In this document: piece by piece, positions 28,481 through 40,265 of the stretch | How the letters are laid out: the number at the start of each line of letters is the position of its first letter | Numbering within the stretch: position 1 is the stretch's first letter | From: Alviniconcha marisindica | Lineage: Eukaryota > Mollusca > Gastropoda > Provannidae | Length of the DNA stretch: 64,000 nt | Direction: 5' to 3' | Assembly (NCBI GenBank): GCA_018857735.1 | Contig: JABMCL010003098.1 | Span: 283,501 to 347,500, forward strand | The notes under the pieces: generated by a model | Seen by the model: the letters and a program-made list of their open reading frames with translations, nothing else | Told to the model about the DNA's origin: nothing | The model's database searches: none | Translations under genes and position numbers: made by a program

Positions 28481-28930
28481 CGAATAGGGGTCGGTGGTTT
28501 CCTCAGTTATTCAGTTTGCACAGTAGTCGCCGGCGTCGGTCCGTTGCCGGCACGCAATCGGTCGAAGAACTGAAAAGAATTTATTAAATGTATATACCTG
28601 AGCTGCATTTAAAGGATCATAGTGTCCTTAATAAACCAAAAGTCAGTTGTTAGTTCCACCCTAGAAAATACTACGGCCGTTCTCGACATATAGTAGTCAG
28701 CCGCACAGGCAGTGGTTTCCTTATTCGCGGCACAGTCGTCGGTCCGCGTCGCCGGCACGCAATCGGTTTAAAGAAGAAGAAGAATATCATGAAGAATTTA
28801 TTCAATATATATACCTGAGCTGCATTTAAAGGATCTAGTGTCCTTAATAAACCAAAAGTCAGTGTTTAGTTCCACCCTAGAAAAGACTACGCCGTTCTCG
28901 ACACTGACTCGACTCTTATCATTACCGGAA
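28481..28930. repeat. Tandem duplication of about 220 bp
   Basis: Two copies share GCCGGCACGCAATCGGT, TATATACCTGAGCTGCATTT, AAAGGAT-TAGTGTCCTTAA, CCAAAAGTCAG and TTCCACCCTAGAAAA. The surrounding 27900-29950 has no exon that I recognise; it is relatively CG-rich and full of CAGTCA/ACTGA words, and may hold the promoters of flanking genes. Confidence 0.8.
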
Positions 28931-29979
28931 TTCAGTCACTGAGTGACTCTAGTCAGTCAGTCGTCACAGCCGCGGCTGGACATGCGCTGACTCAGTCAGT
29001 AGTCAGTATCAGTCCCGCGTATGCTCATCATATCTAATAATTATAAGCCTCAAACAATATAACTGATTGATATTAACTGCAAAGAAGCCGGCCAGAGAAA
29101 AACTGACTCAAGTATGATGATACCACTGAGTATAGCCGGTACTCACTGGTAGTACTTAGTAATCATTATTTTACTTCTGTGCCCCATACCCCTACTCCAA
29201 GCCTGAGCCAGTGCCCTGGGAAAGTGCGGATGCAGAAGTGGGGATGGCCGGGGTGAGGCCGTTCAGTGTAGTTTTTTGTTTTTTTTGTTTTTGCCGGTTC
29301 TTCAGTGCCGGTTCTTCAGTGCCGGTTTCAGTGCCGCCCGGCCGCCGAGTCAGTAACGGCACCGGATTCGAGACTAGCCGGATATTCCAATGAGTAGTTA
29401 ATACACTTCACTCTTCCCCCTCTCAGTCTAAATTTTCTTTACTACTTTCTCAGACCAGTAAGTAAGTAAGCTAGCCGTGGTGTTTACGCCCAGTCACTGA
29501 CTGAACCAGTGCGGCGGTTTCAGTCAAGTTAACGGGCAGGGCGATTCACACTAGTCTCAGCCGTCACGGGTACCACTTTCAGTCTAGACTCAGTGCGGCA
29601 GACCCGGCCCCCAAAATTACATCATCATCTCCGAGCAGTTTTTGCTCAATGAATTATGGAAGGTGGCGGCCAAATCCAACTCGGAAGAAGAAGAAGAAGC
29701 ACGCTTCCAAAACTGAAGAAGTCACTGACGTATCGAAAAACGCCGGTGCAGCAACTTATTAGTTCCTCACCGCCTGTTCTGTCACGGCGCGTAACTTTTC
29801 TGCCCCTATAATAGTGGACATAATGCAGCATTGAACTTTACTATCTAGTTAATCATTCAAGTTCCGACGACGGTATTTTACCGGTTCGGAGTCAGCGTAG
29901 AAACAACTTCAGTGATTCAGTGATTGGTCAGACTGACATACCGACGCCAGAGTCACAGCACAGCACAGTTGAGAATGTG

Positions 29980-29983
<4 letters not shown>

Positions 29984-30014
<31 letters not shown>

Positions 30015-30060
30015 TGTAGGGGGGGGGGGTACGACTGAGTATTGGGAGGGGGGGGGGGGA
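29984..30060. repeat. (GT)n and G runs
   Basis: About 15 GT units followed by two G runs (30018-30029 and 30048-30059). Non-coding. Between here and 30478 no further feature is clear; the region is probably the 5' flank of the UBE2V-like gene. Confidence 0.9.
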
Positions 30061-30478
30061 GAACTTGCAGTAATGAATACACGAGAAACGCACGGGAGTT
30101 CAAAGAATTTCTGGTACTCGGTTATTGCACCTCAGTATAGCTTCGTTGCGCCACTGTACGGCTTCGACTAGGTGACCTTCAAACTGAGAGTGCATGGTTT
30201 TGGACTTTTGGATGAAATGTCGTTTTGCGGGTTTCCACGAACACTCAATGTTGTTGGTACGCACGTCTTTCAACTCTCTTCCGGCTACTGAATTTAACCT
30301 GCAAAAACAGGACAGAAAGTAGCTAAGGGGAAGATAACTCTGGGGAATTTCTGTTCCGGAAGTGTCGGACACAAGAAGCTAAAAACCAGCCTGTGCTACT
30401 GGGTCTGGAGCCAGGAAACTTACTCTACAGCCACTGGGCCAACAGATTAGTTGTCAGGTTACAGGCTAGAAGCTAAAC

Positions 30479-30904
30479 ATGGACAAATACGTTGTTCCAC
30501 GAAACTTTCAACTGCTAGATGAGCTCGAAGAAGGACAGAAATGTGGCTCATCTGATGGTATGCTGAGCTGGGGATTAGACAATGACGAGGATATGACTTT
30601 ATCGAACTGGAGCGGCTCCATCATTGGACCGCCCAGAACCACGTTCGAAGGTCGGATCTATCAGCTGAAAATCGTTTGTGGAGAGAAGTACCCAGACGAA
30701 GCGCCCACCGTTCAGTTCAAAACGCGCGTCAATCTTCCATGTGTCGACAAAGCGACGGGAGTGGTCATTCCTTCCAAGGTTTCCGTTCTGCAGCGATGGC
30801 AACGCAGCTACACAATCAAAACGGTGCTGTCCGAAATCCGGCGTTGCATGACGGCGAAGGAAAACTACAAACTTCCACAACCGGCGGAAGGTTCTACGTT
30901 CTGA
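30479..30904 (+). CDS. UBE2V: Ubiquitin-conjugating enzyme E2 variant (UBE2V/MMS2-like), single exon
   Basis: 141 codons from ATG ([20 protein letters not shown]) to TGA, intact. VPRNFxLLxELEEGQK, then [39 protein letters not shown] and [15 protein letters not shown] are the UEV fold. The usual E2 HPNxC catalytic cysteine region is replaced by [16 protein letters not shown], as in UEVs, which are inactive partners of UBC13 in Lys63-linked ubiquitin chain synthesis (DNA-damage tolerance, immune signalling). [15 protein letters not shown] matches the family C-terminus (KENMKLPQPPEGQ). Length fits MMS2 (about 145). The absence of introns contrasts with the multi-exon vertebrate gene and suggests a retrogene. 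The frame is intact, so it may be functional. A partial second copy lies at 27577. Confidence 0.88.
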   Translation: MDKYVVPRNFQLLDELEEGQKCGSSDGMLSWGLDNDEDMTLSNWSGSIIGPPRTTFEGRIYQLKIVCGEKYPDEAPTVQFKTRVNLPCVDKATGVVIPSKVSVLQRWQRSYTIKTVLSEIRRCMTAKENYKLPQPAEGSTF

Positions 30905-32925
30905 TTTCCAGCTACCATGATTCTTTCTTCTTCCCTTGTTTTTTTCTCCCCCTCCCCTATTTTCTTTTTTCTTTTTTCTTCTTCTCTCTTTTGGTACCAG
31001 AACAAGCAGGTACCCAGGACAGAATTTCCTGTAAATTGAAAGGCTCGAAGTTGGCCATGCCACTTGTGAGTAAACTGTCAGAGGAGATTTACAGTTACAC
31101 ACGCACAGAAAACGACAAAAACCAGGTGAACTGAGCACATGTTCTTTTTTTTCTTTTTCTTTTTTTCTTCTCTGGCACATGGAACTAGTGAGTGAATCTG
31201 GGACAATGTGTGGATGTGATCACCTGTGACAGTATGGTGGATGTGATCATCTGAGACAGTGTATGAATGTGATCACCTTGGACAGTGTGTGGATGCAATC
31301 ACCTGGAACAACGTGCGGATGTGATCGTCTTTGGCAATTGATGATAGCAGAAAATTATGATTATATAATATTGCTCCAGCTTACACACTGCAGCCACAAG
31401 CAGATATCTTTTGACACAGGTTCTTGCTACATTTTAAATTTTTTGTTGGGGGGGGGGGGGGTAGTGGGGGGGACTTCCATCTGACAAAGAACCACAGTGT
31501 AATCCTTTTTAATGAATAATAATATATATAAAAAAGGCAATGAATTAAATTAACTAATTAACTAATGAATTAATCCACACCAAAAAAGAAAAAGAAAAAA
31601 AGTAGAACACTTTCAAGTACTGGTGGTACTGTGTCAATCTGACGGCTTTTCACAGAATTTATCAACTGGATCAAGACTGCCTGGAAAGGCCACCATTTGA
31701 TTTCTGACTACTCAAATTTTTTATTGATTTTTTTTTTTTTTTTTTTTTTCTCTCTCCAAGATAGATGTTGGTTATCAATATCAAATGCACTGAACTGGAA
31801 CTGACAGTGACATTGTGACAGTATGTCAAAGTTGAAAAGTTAAACCCTGCAACACAGTGATCTTTGGTTATGGATTTGCTGAAAGCAAAAGTATTCAAAT
31901 GCTATATTTTATATATAATGACGTACATGTATACTTCCTGTTGGTAAAATACCTTGCTTTACTGTATTATAATTGATACTGTATATATATATATATTTAA
32001 GCCATATTTAAAACATTTTGTTGAACTCATTTCTCACCAGCTGATGGAACACGGGCTGATTTTTTGCTGCTGTGCCTTACAAGCAAAGTGTGTGCGCGCG
32101 CGCTGCTGAGCGTGACATTTGACTCTGCTCCGAGCAGCAGTTTTCAACATCATTCCTCCAACATCTGCCATAATTGGTTATAATGACATAGGTCTCTGAA
32201 AACTGCCAGCAGTTAACAGTTTTTTTCTGTTGGTAATGACGATAACTTGAAGAAGTTTGTAATCACACAAACTACTCAAAGTATATATAAATATTTATCT
32301 CCCTTTTTATCAGGTCACAATTCTGAATTCTCATATATTTTGTATTATACTTATAGAACTTTACTTAGTTCACAATACTTGTAAATCATTAAATTCCAGC
32401 AAAATTAAGACCAAAATTGTTCAGATCAAGACAAAATAATTTTCTGCCTGGAGAGGTCTCTGAGATGAGTAGTGCCTCTTTAACCCCTTCACTGCCATGG
32501 TGTCACTTGAAAACAACCAATAAAAGTAGGAAATTTAAAATCCTTAAGCCTTTTTGTATGTTTTTCGCATTAGCATGTGAAAGGATTTTGATCAAAACCC
32601 ACACTATTGAAATTAGCTTCTTATAGGTGCAGGAAATACATTGTTTTCAGGCGCGTATGCGCACTTTTCAGCCTGGAAATTGTACGTACTGGGGCAGTGA
32701 AGGGGTTAATGGCGTAAACACGTATGGCAGAGTTTGAAGGAATGGTGCCAGAATTGAGGCTTGGGGTGTGTTAGTGTTACCCATTCTCCAAGCTGCTGAG
32801 TCAGACACTACACACTTCACAAAGCCAGCACAGACATAGGTGACACGCCGCAGCCACAGGCGTTGACCCTTCGTAGCATCAGGTTGTTGTGGCGTACTTC
32901 ACTACAGCTACGTCACAGTCACATC
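30905..32925. other. UBE2V-like 3' flank; no gene seen
   Basis: T-rich and low-complexity sequence, including a short tandem of GTGGATGTGATCACCTG-like units (31205-31330), a G run at 31445-31470 and a T run at 31727-31750. One possible exon-like stretch (31024-31070, with AG before and GTGAGT after) is too short to call. Confidence 0.6.
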
Positions 32926-32927
32926 AC

Positions 32928-32968
32928 ACACGCACACACACACACACGCATGCACACACACACACACG

Positions 32969-33003
<35 letters not shown>
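32928..33003. repeat. (CA)n microsatellite
   Basis: CACA runs with GCAC interruptions. Flanking 33004-33987 has no supported exon. Confidence 0.9.
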
Positions 33004-33005
<2 letters not shown>

Positions 33006-33987
33006 CTTAGCGACAGTGCTCAGGCGATAGGTGTTCACTGATCGATGCGACTGAACCTTGACCAACAACTTGACGCTTATCTTCCCAGCCCTGTCTCATC
33101 ACCGTAGCAATCGTCCCAGTTATATATATAATAGAATACATGAACCATGATGGAGATGTGTATGCCAGATGATTTCTTGGTTTTAGAATTACACACAAAA
33201 TATGAATTAACAAGTCCGCTAGTCTCACCATTTCTGAGTCACTGTCAAGGAGCTATACTGTCAGTATATAATTTTATATGCAAGCTGCCGTTGTGGAAGT
33301 GTACACTGACCACAGGTCTGCACTGTGGCTGCCATAGCGCCTCGTGCCACATGATTTGAAACGCGTCCTATCCTTTACGCACACATTGCCTGACACCTCA
33401 CCGCAGCCAAGCACCATTACGTGGTGTGGCTTCGATCTTGCGCACAACCATGCCACAAAAATCTTGAGGCATTGCTGTTGCGTGGCCTGCAGTTGTGGCT
33501 TGTTGCTCGTGTCTGTGGCGGCCTTTACGATTATCTGTGCTATCTATCATGCCAGACCCTGTGCTTGTAGTTGTATTGTTGTTGTACAGTTGTAGATTTG
33601 GGTTTGCTTTAAGTTGGTCTTGTTTTTTAAAGGGGGTGGTTTGGGGTGTAGGGTGGGGTGGTGGGCTGGGGTGCTTCCCCCCCCCCCCCCCCCAACTGTA
33701 TCAGTTGTAATTTGTTGGTCGTGGTGAAAATTCATGGACTGGCACAGCGGTGGAGAAAACTATATATTATATATATTACTACTGGGCCTGATTGTGACAC
33801 TGATGTGAGAAACATATTTGACATTTTACCATGTACAATTTTCTGCCACATTGCTAGTTGTCTGTTGGAGTAGCCACAGCCCCAGGCAAGTTCCAGCACC
33901 ACACTGGTTCTGCACAGTATGTTTTGTTTGCACACCGTCCGTCAAAGTTCCAGAGTCCTGAATACGTGATAGCAAACTTACTTTCAG

Positions 33988-34140
33988 TTTCATATTGCTA
34001 GCATGATAATTGATATTGACACTTCATCTTGTTTGTCATCATCCGGTCCTTCAGCAGCCGATTCATCTGATGAGCGGGACATTCAGGACTATAAATTTCA
34101 TCTGTTTCGCAGTACCGCTGTACAGCACAGCAGGGTCATG
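33988..34140 (+). CDS. Exon candidate 1 of an unrecognised plus-strand gene
   Basis: 153 nt, acceptor TTACTTTCAG and donor GTCATG/GTATGT, phase 0 on both sides, fully open: FHIASMIIDIDTSSCLSSSG, PSAADSSDERDIQDYKFHLF and RSTAVQHSRVM. A Ser/Asp-rich stretch precedes a more ordered segment. I do not recognise the family. Alternative downstream partners exist: 35488-35563 (phase 0 acceptor) or a short terminal exon at about 34597-34660 (after ATATCTGTTGTTCAG, reading TNKCTPDVPCDTVTELGNLE then a stop). Confidence 0.4.
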
Positions 34141-34260
34141 GTATGTCTCCTCTTTGCGCCAGTTCTTTGTACCACTCGTTATTGTAGGATTACTAGTAAT
34201 GATGATAATTTGTACAAGACCAATTAATTTTCTGTTCTCTGTTTATAGTTTTCTATATAT

Positions 34261-34275
34261 ATATATATATATATA
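34261..34275. repeat. (TA)n tract
   Basis: Short pure TA run in the intron after the exon candidate. Confidence 0.8.
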
Positions 34276-34357
34276 AACGTTATTAGCCCCATACAAAAAT
34301 ATGACCTAGAGGGGAGGAGGGTTTATTATTGAAATAAAAAACGTCAAATAAGCCACA

Positions 34358-34386
34358 TGCGCGCACGCACACACACACAACACACA

Positions 34387-34445
<59 letters not shown>

Positions 34446-34515
34446 AAACATGCACTCACACATGCATGCACACACACACACACACGCACGCACACACACA
34501 TACACACAGAGGAAT
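34358..34515. repeat. (CA)n microsatellite
   Basis: Long CA run with CTCACA and GCACGC breaks. Not coding. Confidence 0.93.
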
Positions 34516-35043
34516 ACAAACATGTACACACACATAATTTGCAACCCCCACCACCACCACCACTACAATGCGCTTCTGTATATTATATCTGTTGTTCAGA
34601 CAAACAAGTGCACACCAGACGTCCCTTGTGACACAGTTACTGAGTTAGGCAACTTAGAGTAGACAGTACAACTACAACTACAAGTGACAATTTATCGACT
34701 ACTCCAGTTCAAACAAAGGAACCAGGAAAACTAGCACAGCAGTAGCAGTTGAGCAGTGCAATAGTGCTGCACAATGAGTGCCAAAGTACAACAGGCAGTT
34801 AAGTCACAGATACACCGCTGTCCTTGAGTTAGACTCTTTCCAGCATCTAGTTAACAGGGCTCGAAATCCCCTGAACGTTTACCAGGTCCGCCAAGATCTT
34901 CACTGGTCCTCAAAAATGAGAGAACTACCGAATATGGAGAGATATGAGAGATATATATATATTGGAAATAGACGGGGACTGCTTTTGTGAGCTGGAGATA
35001 GACGGGGACTGCTTTTGATTATAAAAACAATCACAACAACGAC

Positions 35044-35226
35044 GACAGATGATGATGACGAAGTGATGCTTAATGTCCTCAGATGTCAGTTGACATATTA
35101 GGGACAAGCTGTGACCAATGCCGAAGCACGGTTCAATAATTCTTTACGTCCACGGAAACCAGAAGGCTCGTTAGGACGGACGGCCCAGGACGGCCACCTC
35201 GACTCTCACACAGCTCCTGAACTATG
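35044..35226 (-). mobile_element. SINE-A copy
   Basis: A near full-length reverse copy running from GATGATGATGACGAAGTGAT through CCAATGCCGAAGCACGGTTC to CAGCTCCTGAACTATG. The (GAT)n end on the plus strand is the 3' tail of the element. A 29-bp TAGACGGGGACTGCTTTTG duplication lies just upstream (34970-35020). Confidence 0.82.
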
Positions 35227-35487
35227 CACAATGACGGTCAAAGAAGGTGGTGTAGATATATATGGCTCTGGGAATGCACTCAACAAAAGGATCCACTATT
35301 GTCAGGACTGGTGGTTGGAGAGCTGGACATTCAAACAAACAAACTGTTGTTGGCTACTGTGATTCATGAAAACGAAACATACATTTGTGTATTATATTGT
35401 TATGTATTGTTTGAAATGCTTTGCCTTTGGTCTGTATCCTATTCATTGTAATGCAAACAGTGAAGCATTCGTTACACGTGTCTACAG

Positions 35488-35563
35488 ATAGAAATGGTTC
35501 CTGGAAACGAACTGTTAGAACAGCATGCAGATAAACCAGAAAATGTTCTTGGGAGTGAATCTT
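35488..35563 (+). CDS. Exon candidate 2 of the unrecognised plus-strand gene
   Basis: 76 nt between acceptor GTGTCTACAG and donor T/GTAAGTTTTT, phase 0 in, phase 1 out, encoding IEMVPGNELLEQHADKPENV and LGSES. Acidic, no family recognised. It is phase-compatible with the candidate at 33988. The next candidate at 37721 is open in phase 0, so an additional exon or alternative splicing would be needed to connect them. Confidence 0.35.
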
Positions 35564-35720
35564 GTAAGTTTTTTCTTTTCTTTTTTTCTCTCTTTTTTTC
35601 TTTCTTTCTTTTTTTAAAATTCTTATACGTGTACAATATATTTGATTCAGAAACAAAATAGCTGCAAACTCAAAGAAAATCCAGATACCTAAGGACAGTT
35701 TACGCCCCACATCATCACAT

Positions 35721-35800
35721 CATCCTTTTGGGGATGTATCTGTGGTGGAGTTCATGTACCTTGTAGTTACTTGCATGCCATGTGAGAGTTGCCTACGGTT
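35721..35800 (+). mobile_element. Repeat F fragment
   Basis: Contains GGGGATGTATCTGTGGTGGA, GTTCATGTACCTTGTAG and TTGCATGCCATGTGAGAGTT, a diverged 5' part of the companion repeat. Confidence 0.65.
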
Positions 35801-36041
35801 TGCAGAGTGATGACAAATATCCAAACAGGTAGCTCTATTTATCTAGAGGTATTTTTGTGGTCATTTTGTAGTTGGTTATATCTGTACAGTGTTCACACTG
35901 ACTTTTTTTGCAAGCCCAGTGTTTGTTACTTTAATATTTCATTATGTGAAAAACGTTTTCTTGTTAAGTCTGCTGTGAATTTGAAACTGGCAAAATGTTC
36001 TGTCTCTGTACTGACGCACAGTTACTGAAGTGAAACACGCG

Positions 36042-36043
36042 CA

Positions 36044-36082
<39 letters not shown>

Positions 36083-36126
36083 GCCACCACACACACACAC
36101 ACACACAGCACACACACACCACCCCA

Positions 36127-36163
<37 letters not shown>

Positions 36164-36392
36164 ACACCACACACACACCACACCACACACCACCCCCACC
36201 ACACCACATGCACACACACACACATGCCACGCACAACACACATGCACACACACACACTACACCCACCACACACACACACACCACACACACACACACAACA
36301 CACACACCACACACACACACACACGCCACACCACAACCACACGCACACACACACCACACACGCACCCCACACACACACACACACACACACAA

Positions 36393-36430
<38 letters not shown>

Positions 36431-36435
36431 ATGCA
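36042..36435. repeat. (CA)n/(CCA)n microsatellite
   Basis: CA repeats interrupted by CACCACAC steps over about 400 bases. All long His/Thr and Cys/Val frames here are artefacts of the repeat. Confidence 0.95.
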
Positions 36436-36594
36436 GACACACCCCAATACCTGTGCAAGACTTACTGTGCACCTCATTGTAAGCAGGGGACTTGTATACA
36501 GTAATGCTGCTCAGGATTAGTAACATCTGTGTCATTAAATTATGTATTATTATGTTCTGCCTGTGTGAATACGCACATATATATAATATTTGCA

Positions 36595-37115
36595 TATGAT
36601 TGTTATGATTACCTTGATCATCTGACACATGATTGTTAATGATCATCTGACATGTTAGTTCTTGATCATCTGACACATGATTGTTATTGATCATCTGACA
36701 CATGATTGTTATTGATCATCTGACACATGATTGTTAATGATCATCTGACACATGTTAGTTCTTGATCATCTGACACATGATTATTACACATGGTTGTTAT
36801 TGATCATCTGACACATGATTGTTATTGATCATCTGACACATGATTGTTAATGATCATCTGACACATGATTGTTAATTTATCATCTGACACATGATTGTTA
36901 TTGATCATCTGACACATGATTGTTATTGATCATCTGACACATGATTGTTAATGATCATCTGACACATGATTGTTAATGATCATCTGACACATGATTGTTA
37001 TGATCATCTGACACATGATTGTTATTGATCATCTGACACATGATTGTTAATGATCATCTGACACATGATTGTTATTGATCATCTGACACATGATTGTTAT
37101 TGATCATCTGACACC
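36595..37115. repeat. Minisatellite (25-26-bp units)
   Basis: About 20 units of TGATCATCTGACACATGATT followed by GTTAT or GTTAA. The unit contains TGATCA palindromes. Followed at 37120-37230 by two 60-bp copies of a GCACAGAAGCTTACTGGTTG segment. Confidence 0.93.
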
Positions 37116-37720
37116 AGCTGCACAGAAGCTTACTGGTTGACTGGGCATAAACACCAAGCTACTTACTTACTGCACAGAAGCTTACTGGTTGACTGGGCAT
37201 AAAACACCAAGCTACTTACTTACTTACTGCACAGAAGCAGTCAGCTACTTTGAGCTAACGGTGTGGTTTGTACAGTTACAGTAACGCACATCCGCTGCAA
37301 CTGTTCACAGCAAATGAACATCTTTTGACCGTGACTGGTTTTGGAGCAAGACGGAAGGAAACCAACAAGAACCTGTGCAGTAGAACCTCATTTACTTCTA
37401 AATTTTGGAAGCTTGGAGACTGAACACAAGGGATTGCTGATTTTGTTTGTTTTGTTTGTTTGTGTTTTTTGGCTTTTTTGTACAGTGTAAGAGAACTAAG
37501 TCTAAGGGTGCACGTGGACTGTACACCAGGAATTGTAAAATGTTGCTATCTTGTCTCTCTTCGGATTATTCAAGAGAGTCATCGCAGCAACTGGCATTCC
37601 CATTGTCGGTGTGATTATCAGTTCAATGGAAACAGCTGCATTTTCACCGTTTCAATCGGAGTCATCTGAGCAATTGCTCATTTTTTTCTCCATTTGTTTT
37701 CTTTCTTACTTTTCTTCCAG

Positions 37721-37893
37721 CCACGCATGTTAAGCAGTCTGGTGCTCGCTCAGACTGTCAAAGCATCATCCGTGATCTGTACTGATGTTCAGATGTATCC
37801 GTACAGGGTGCAGAGTACACTACGGTTTGACATTGCTGTCAAGTGTCATGCAGATCTGGCAAACGCCTGGCAGTGTCTGCTGAAAACTTGGCA
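37721..37893 (+). CDS. Exon candidate 3 of the unrecognised plus-strand gene
   Basis: Preceded by a long polypyrimidine tract and TTTTCTTCCAG, open in phase 0: PRMLSSLVLAQTVKASSVIC, TDVQMYPYRVQSTLRFDIAV and KCHADLANAWQCLLKTW, then CA/GTAAGA as a possible donor (phase 2) or an in-frame TAA if unspliced. The CAGTAAGAA...GAACCGTAGCAG sequence at the exon edge seeds the 1.7-kb array that follows, as at other exon edges in this window, which supports a real exon boundary. No family recognised. Confidence 0.4.
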
Positions 37894-39590
37894 GTAAGAA
37901 GCAGTTGTCACTTGATGAACCGTAGCAGAAACAATTCCTTAATGAGAAACATTTTCTCAGTTTATGAACTTGTGGCAGAGACAACGCAAGTATTTTTTAG
38001 TTATTTAATTGTCAGTTTATGAACTGTGGCAGAGATAGCACCAGTAAAAACGAAATTATCAGTTTATGAACTGTGGCAGAGACAATGCCAGTAAGAACTA
38101 ATTATCAGTTTATGAACTGCGGCAGAGATAGTGCCGGTAAGAACTAATTATCAGTTTATGAACTGTGGCAGAGATAGTGCCAGTAAAAACTAATTGTCAC
38201 TTTATGAACTGTGGCAGAGATAATGCCAGTAAGAAATAATTGTCAGTTTATGAACTGTGGCAGAGATAACGCCAGTAAACACTAATTGTCAGTTTATAAA
38301 CTGTGGTAGAGACAACAGCAGCAAGAACTGTGTGTCAGTTTATGAACTGTTGCAGAGACAACAGCTCTGAGAACTGTGTGTCAGTTTATGAACTGGCAGA
38401 GAACAGTAAGAACTAAATATCAGTTTATGAATCGTGGCAGAGACAACAACAATCGGAACAGCATGCCAGTTTATGAACTGTGGCAGAGACAACAGCTCTA
38501 AGAACTGCATGTCAGTTTGTGAACTGTGGCAGAGACAACAGCAGCCAGAACTGCACGTCAGTTTATGAACTGTGGCAGAGAACAGCAGTAAGAACTGTGT
38601 GTCAGTTTATGAACTGTGGCAGAGAACAACAATAAGAGCTTTGTGTTAGTTTATGAACTGTGTCAAACAACAACAGTAAGAACTGTGTGTCAGTTTATGA
38701 ACTGTGGCAGAGAACGGCAGTAAGAGCTGTGTGTCAGTTTATGAACTGTGGCAGAGAACGGCAGTAAGAGCTGTTTGTCAGTTTATGAACTGTGGCAGAG
38801 AACAACAACAGTAAGAGCTTTGTGTTAGTTTATGAACTGTGGCAAACAACAACAGTAAGAACTGTGTGTCAGTTTATGAACTGTGGCAGTAAGAGCTGTG
38901 TGTCAGCTTATGAACTGTGGCAGAGAACAACAGTGAGAACGATGTGTCAGGTTATGAACTGTGACAGAGAACAACAGTGAGAACTATGTGTCAGGTTATG
39001 AACTGTGGCAGAGAACAACAGTGAGAACGATGTGTCAGGTTATGAACTGTGGCAGAGAACAACAGTGAGAACTCTGTGTCAGGTTATGAACTGTGGCAAA
39101 GAACAACAGTGCGAACTATGTGTCAGTTTACGAACTGTGGCAGAGAACAACAGTGAGAACAATGTGTGAGGTTATGAACTGTGGCAGAGAACAACAGTGA
39201 GAACTGTGTGTCAGGTTATGAACTGTGGCAGAGAACAACATTGAGAACTGTGTGTCAGGTTATGAACTGTGGCAGAGAACAACAGTGAGAACGATGTGTG
39301 AAGTTATGAACTGTGGCAGAGAACAACAGTGAGAACGATGTGTCAGGTTATGAACTGTGGCAAAGAACAACAGTGCAAACTATGTGTCAGTTTACGAACT
39401 GTGGCAGAGAACAACAGTGAGAACATGTGTGAGGTTATAAACTGTGGCAGAGAACAACAGTGAGAACGATGTGTCAGGTTATGAACTGTGGCAGAGAACA
39501 ACAGTGAGAACGATGTGTCAGGTTATGAACTGTGGCAGAGAACAACAGTGAGAACTATGCGTCGGGTTATGAACCGTGGCAGAGCAGGAG
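37894..39590. repeat. 1.7-kb minisatellite seeded at the exon end (about 42-46-bp units)
   Basis: About 38 units of CAGTTTATGAACTGTGGCAG followed by AGA(AC)AACAGTAAGAACTGTGTG or ...CAGTGAGAACGATGTGT. The first unit reads GCAGTAAGAAGCAGTTGTCA, CTTGATGAACCGTAGCAG and overlaps the end of exon candidate 3. The units drift from GTAAGAAC to GTGAGAAC toward the far end, both GT-A/G-AG donor-like words. Confidence 0.9.
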
Positions 39591-39782
39591 GTGGCAGGCC
39601 GGGGTCACTGTTTTGAGGGCGAGACTGACCAGTGTCCTGAACACAGGCACTGGACACTGGTTTAGTAGTTCTTATCTTGTTGAGCCTGACACCATGGCAC
39701 CACGCCTATCTGTATCAGGAGGCGGAGGACAAGAGAAAAAATGATGGAAAATAGATAACCTCTGCCCATTGGGCCAGTTTGG

Positions 39783-40030
39783 GCCGGTTTGGCCCAGCTG
39801 TAAGGCGTTAAGCTGGTAAACAGAAGGACCTCGGTTCGATTCCGCTTCGGCTCTCCTCTCTCTTCAAAAGTTGTGGTCTGTGCACGCTGTTTTGTGACTT
39901 TGTCCCTCACAATTAATGAAGCGTTAAAATGGCTCTCATCGCTGCCCATCTTAATGCTGGAGTCATTCTGGTGGTGACAGCGTAACGCTAGACCTGTATA
40001 GTAATTAGTCTCCATCTTCCCCCGCCGCCT
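39783..40030 (+). mobile_element. SINE-B copy, tRNA-derived
   Basis: The head GCCGGTTTGGCCCAGCTGTA with B box GGTTCGATTCC is followed by TTGTGACTTTGTCCCTCACA and AAAATGGCTCTCATCGCTGC. This is the most complete copy. The A/B-box spacing fits a tRNA origin. Confidence 0.85.
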
Positions 40031-40084
40031 GTCTCCACCAGTACCTCTTTGGAGACAATTCAGCATTAAAACACATACAACCAA

Positions 40085-40265
40085 CCAACTAATCAAACCT
40101 GTGCCCACACTCCAAGCATCCCTTTCTGGCACCGACCGCCAAACTCTGCCAGAATTGGTTACACAACCGAAGGGGGCACTCTTTATCTCCACGCAGCTGT
40201 CTACCAACGCTGTCAGCGCTAATAAGAGTGTGGATGAAGGATGTTGTAAACCAGTGCTTGGGAGT
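40085..40265. mobile_element. Dispersed repeat G
   Basis: TTTCTGGCACCGACCGCCAA, ACTCTGCCAGAATTGGTTAC and ACTCTTTATCTCC-CGCAGCT recur at 47840-47930, and GGATGTTGTAAACCAGTGCT at 48268-48290. Class unknown. Confidence 0.6.

Noticed and set aside
30100..30372. 90-codon minus-strand frame upstream of UBE2V
   Set aside because: Begins with GTG rather than ATG, has no recognisable domain and overlaps the probable 5' flank of the plus-strand gene.
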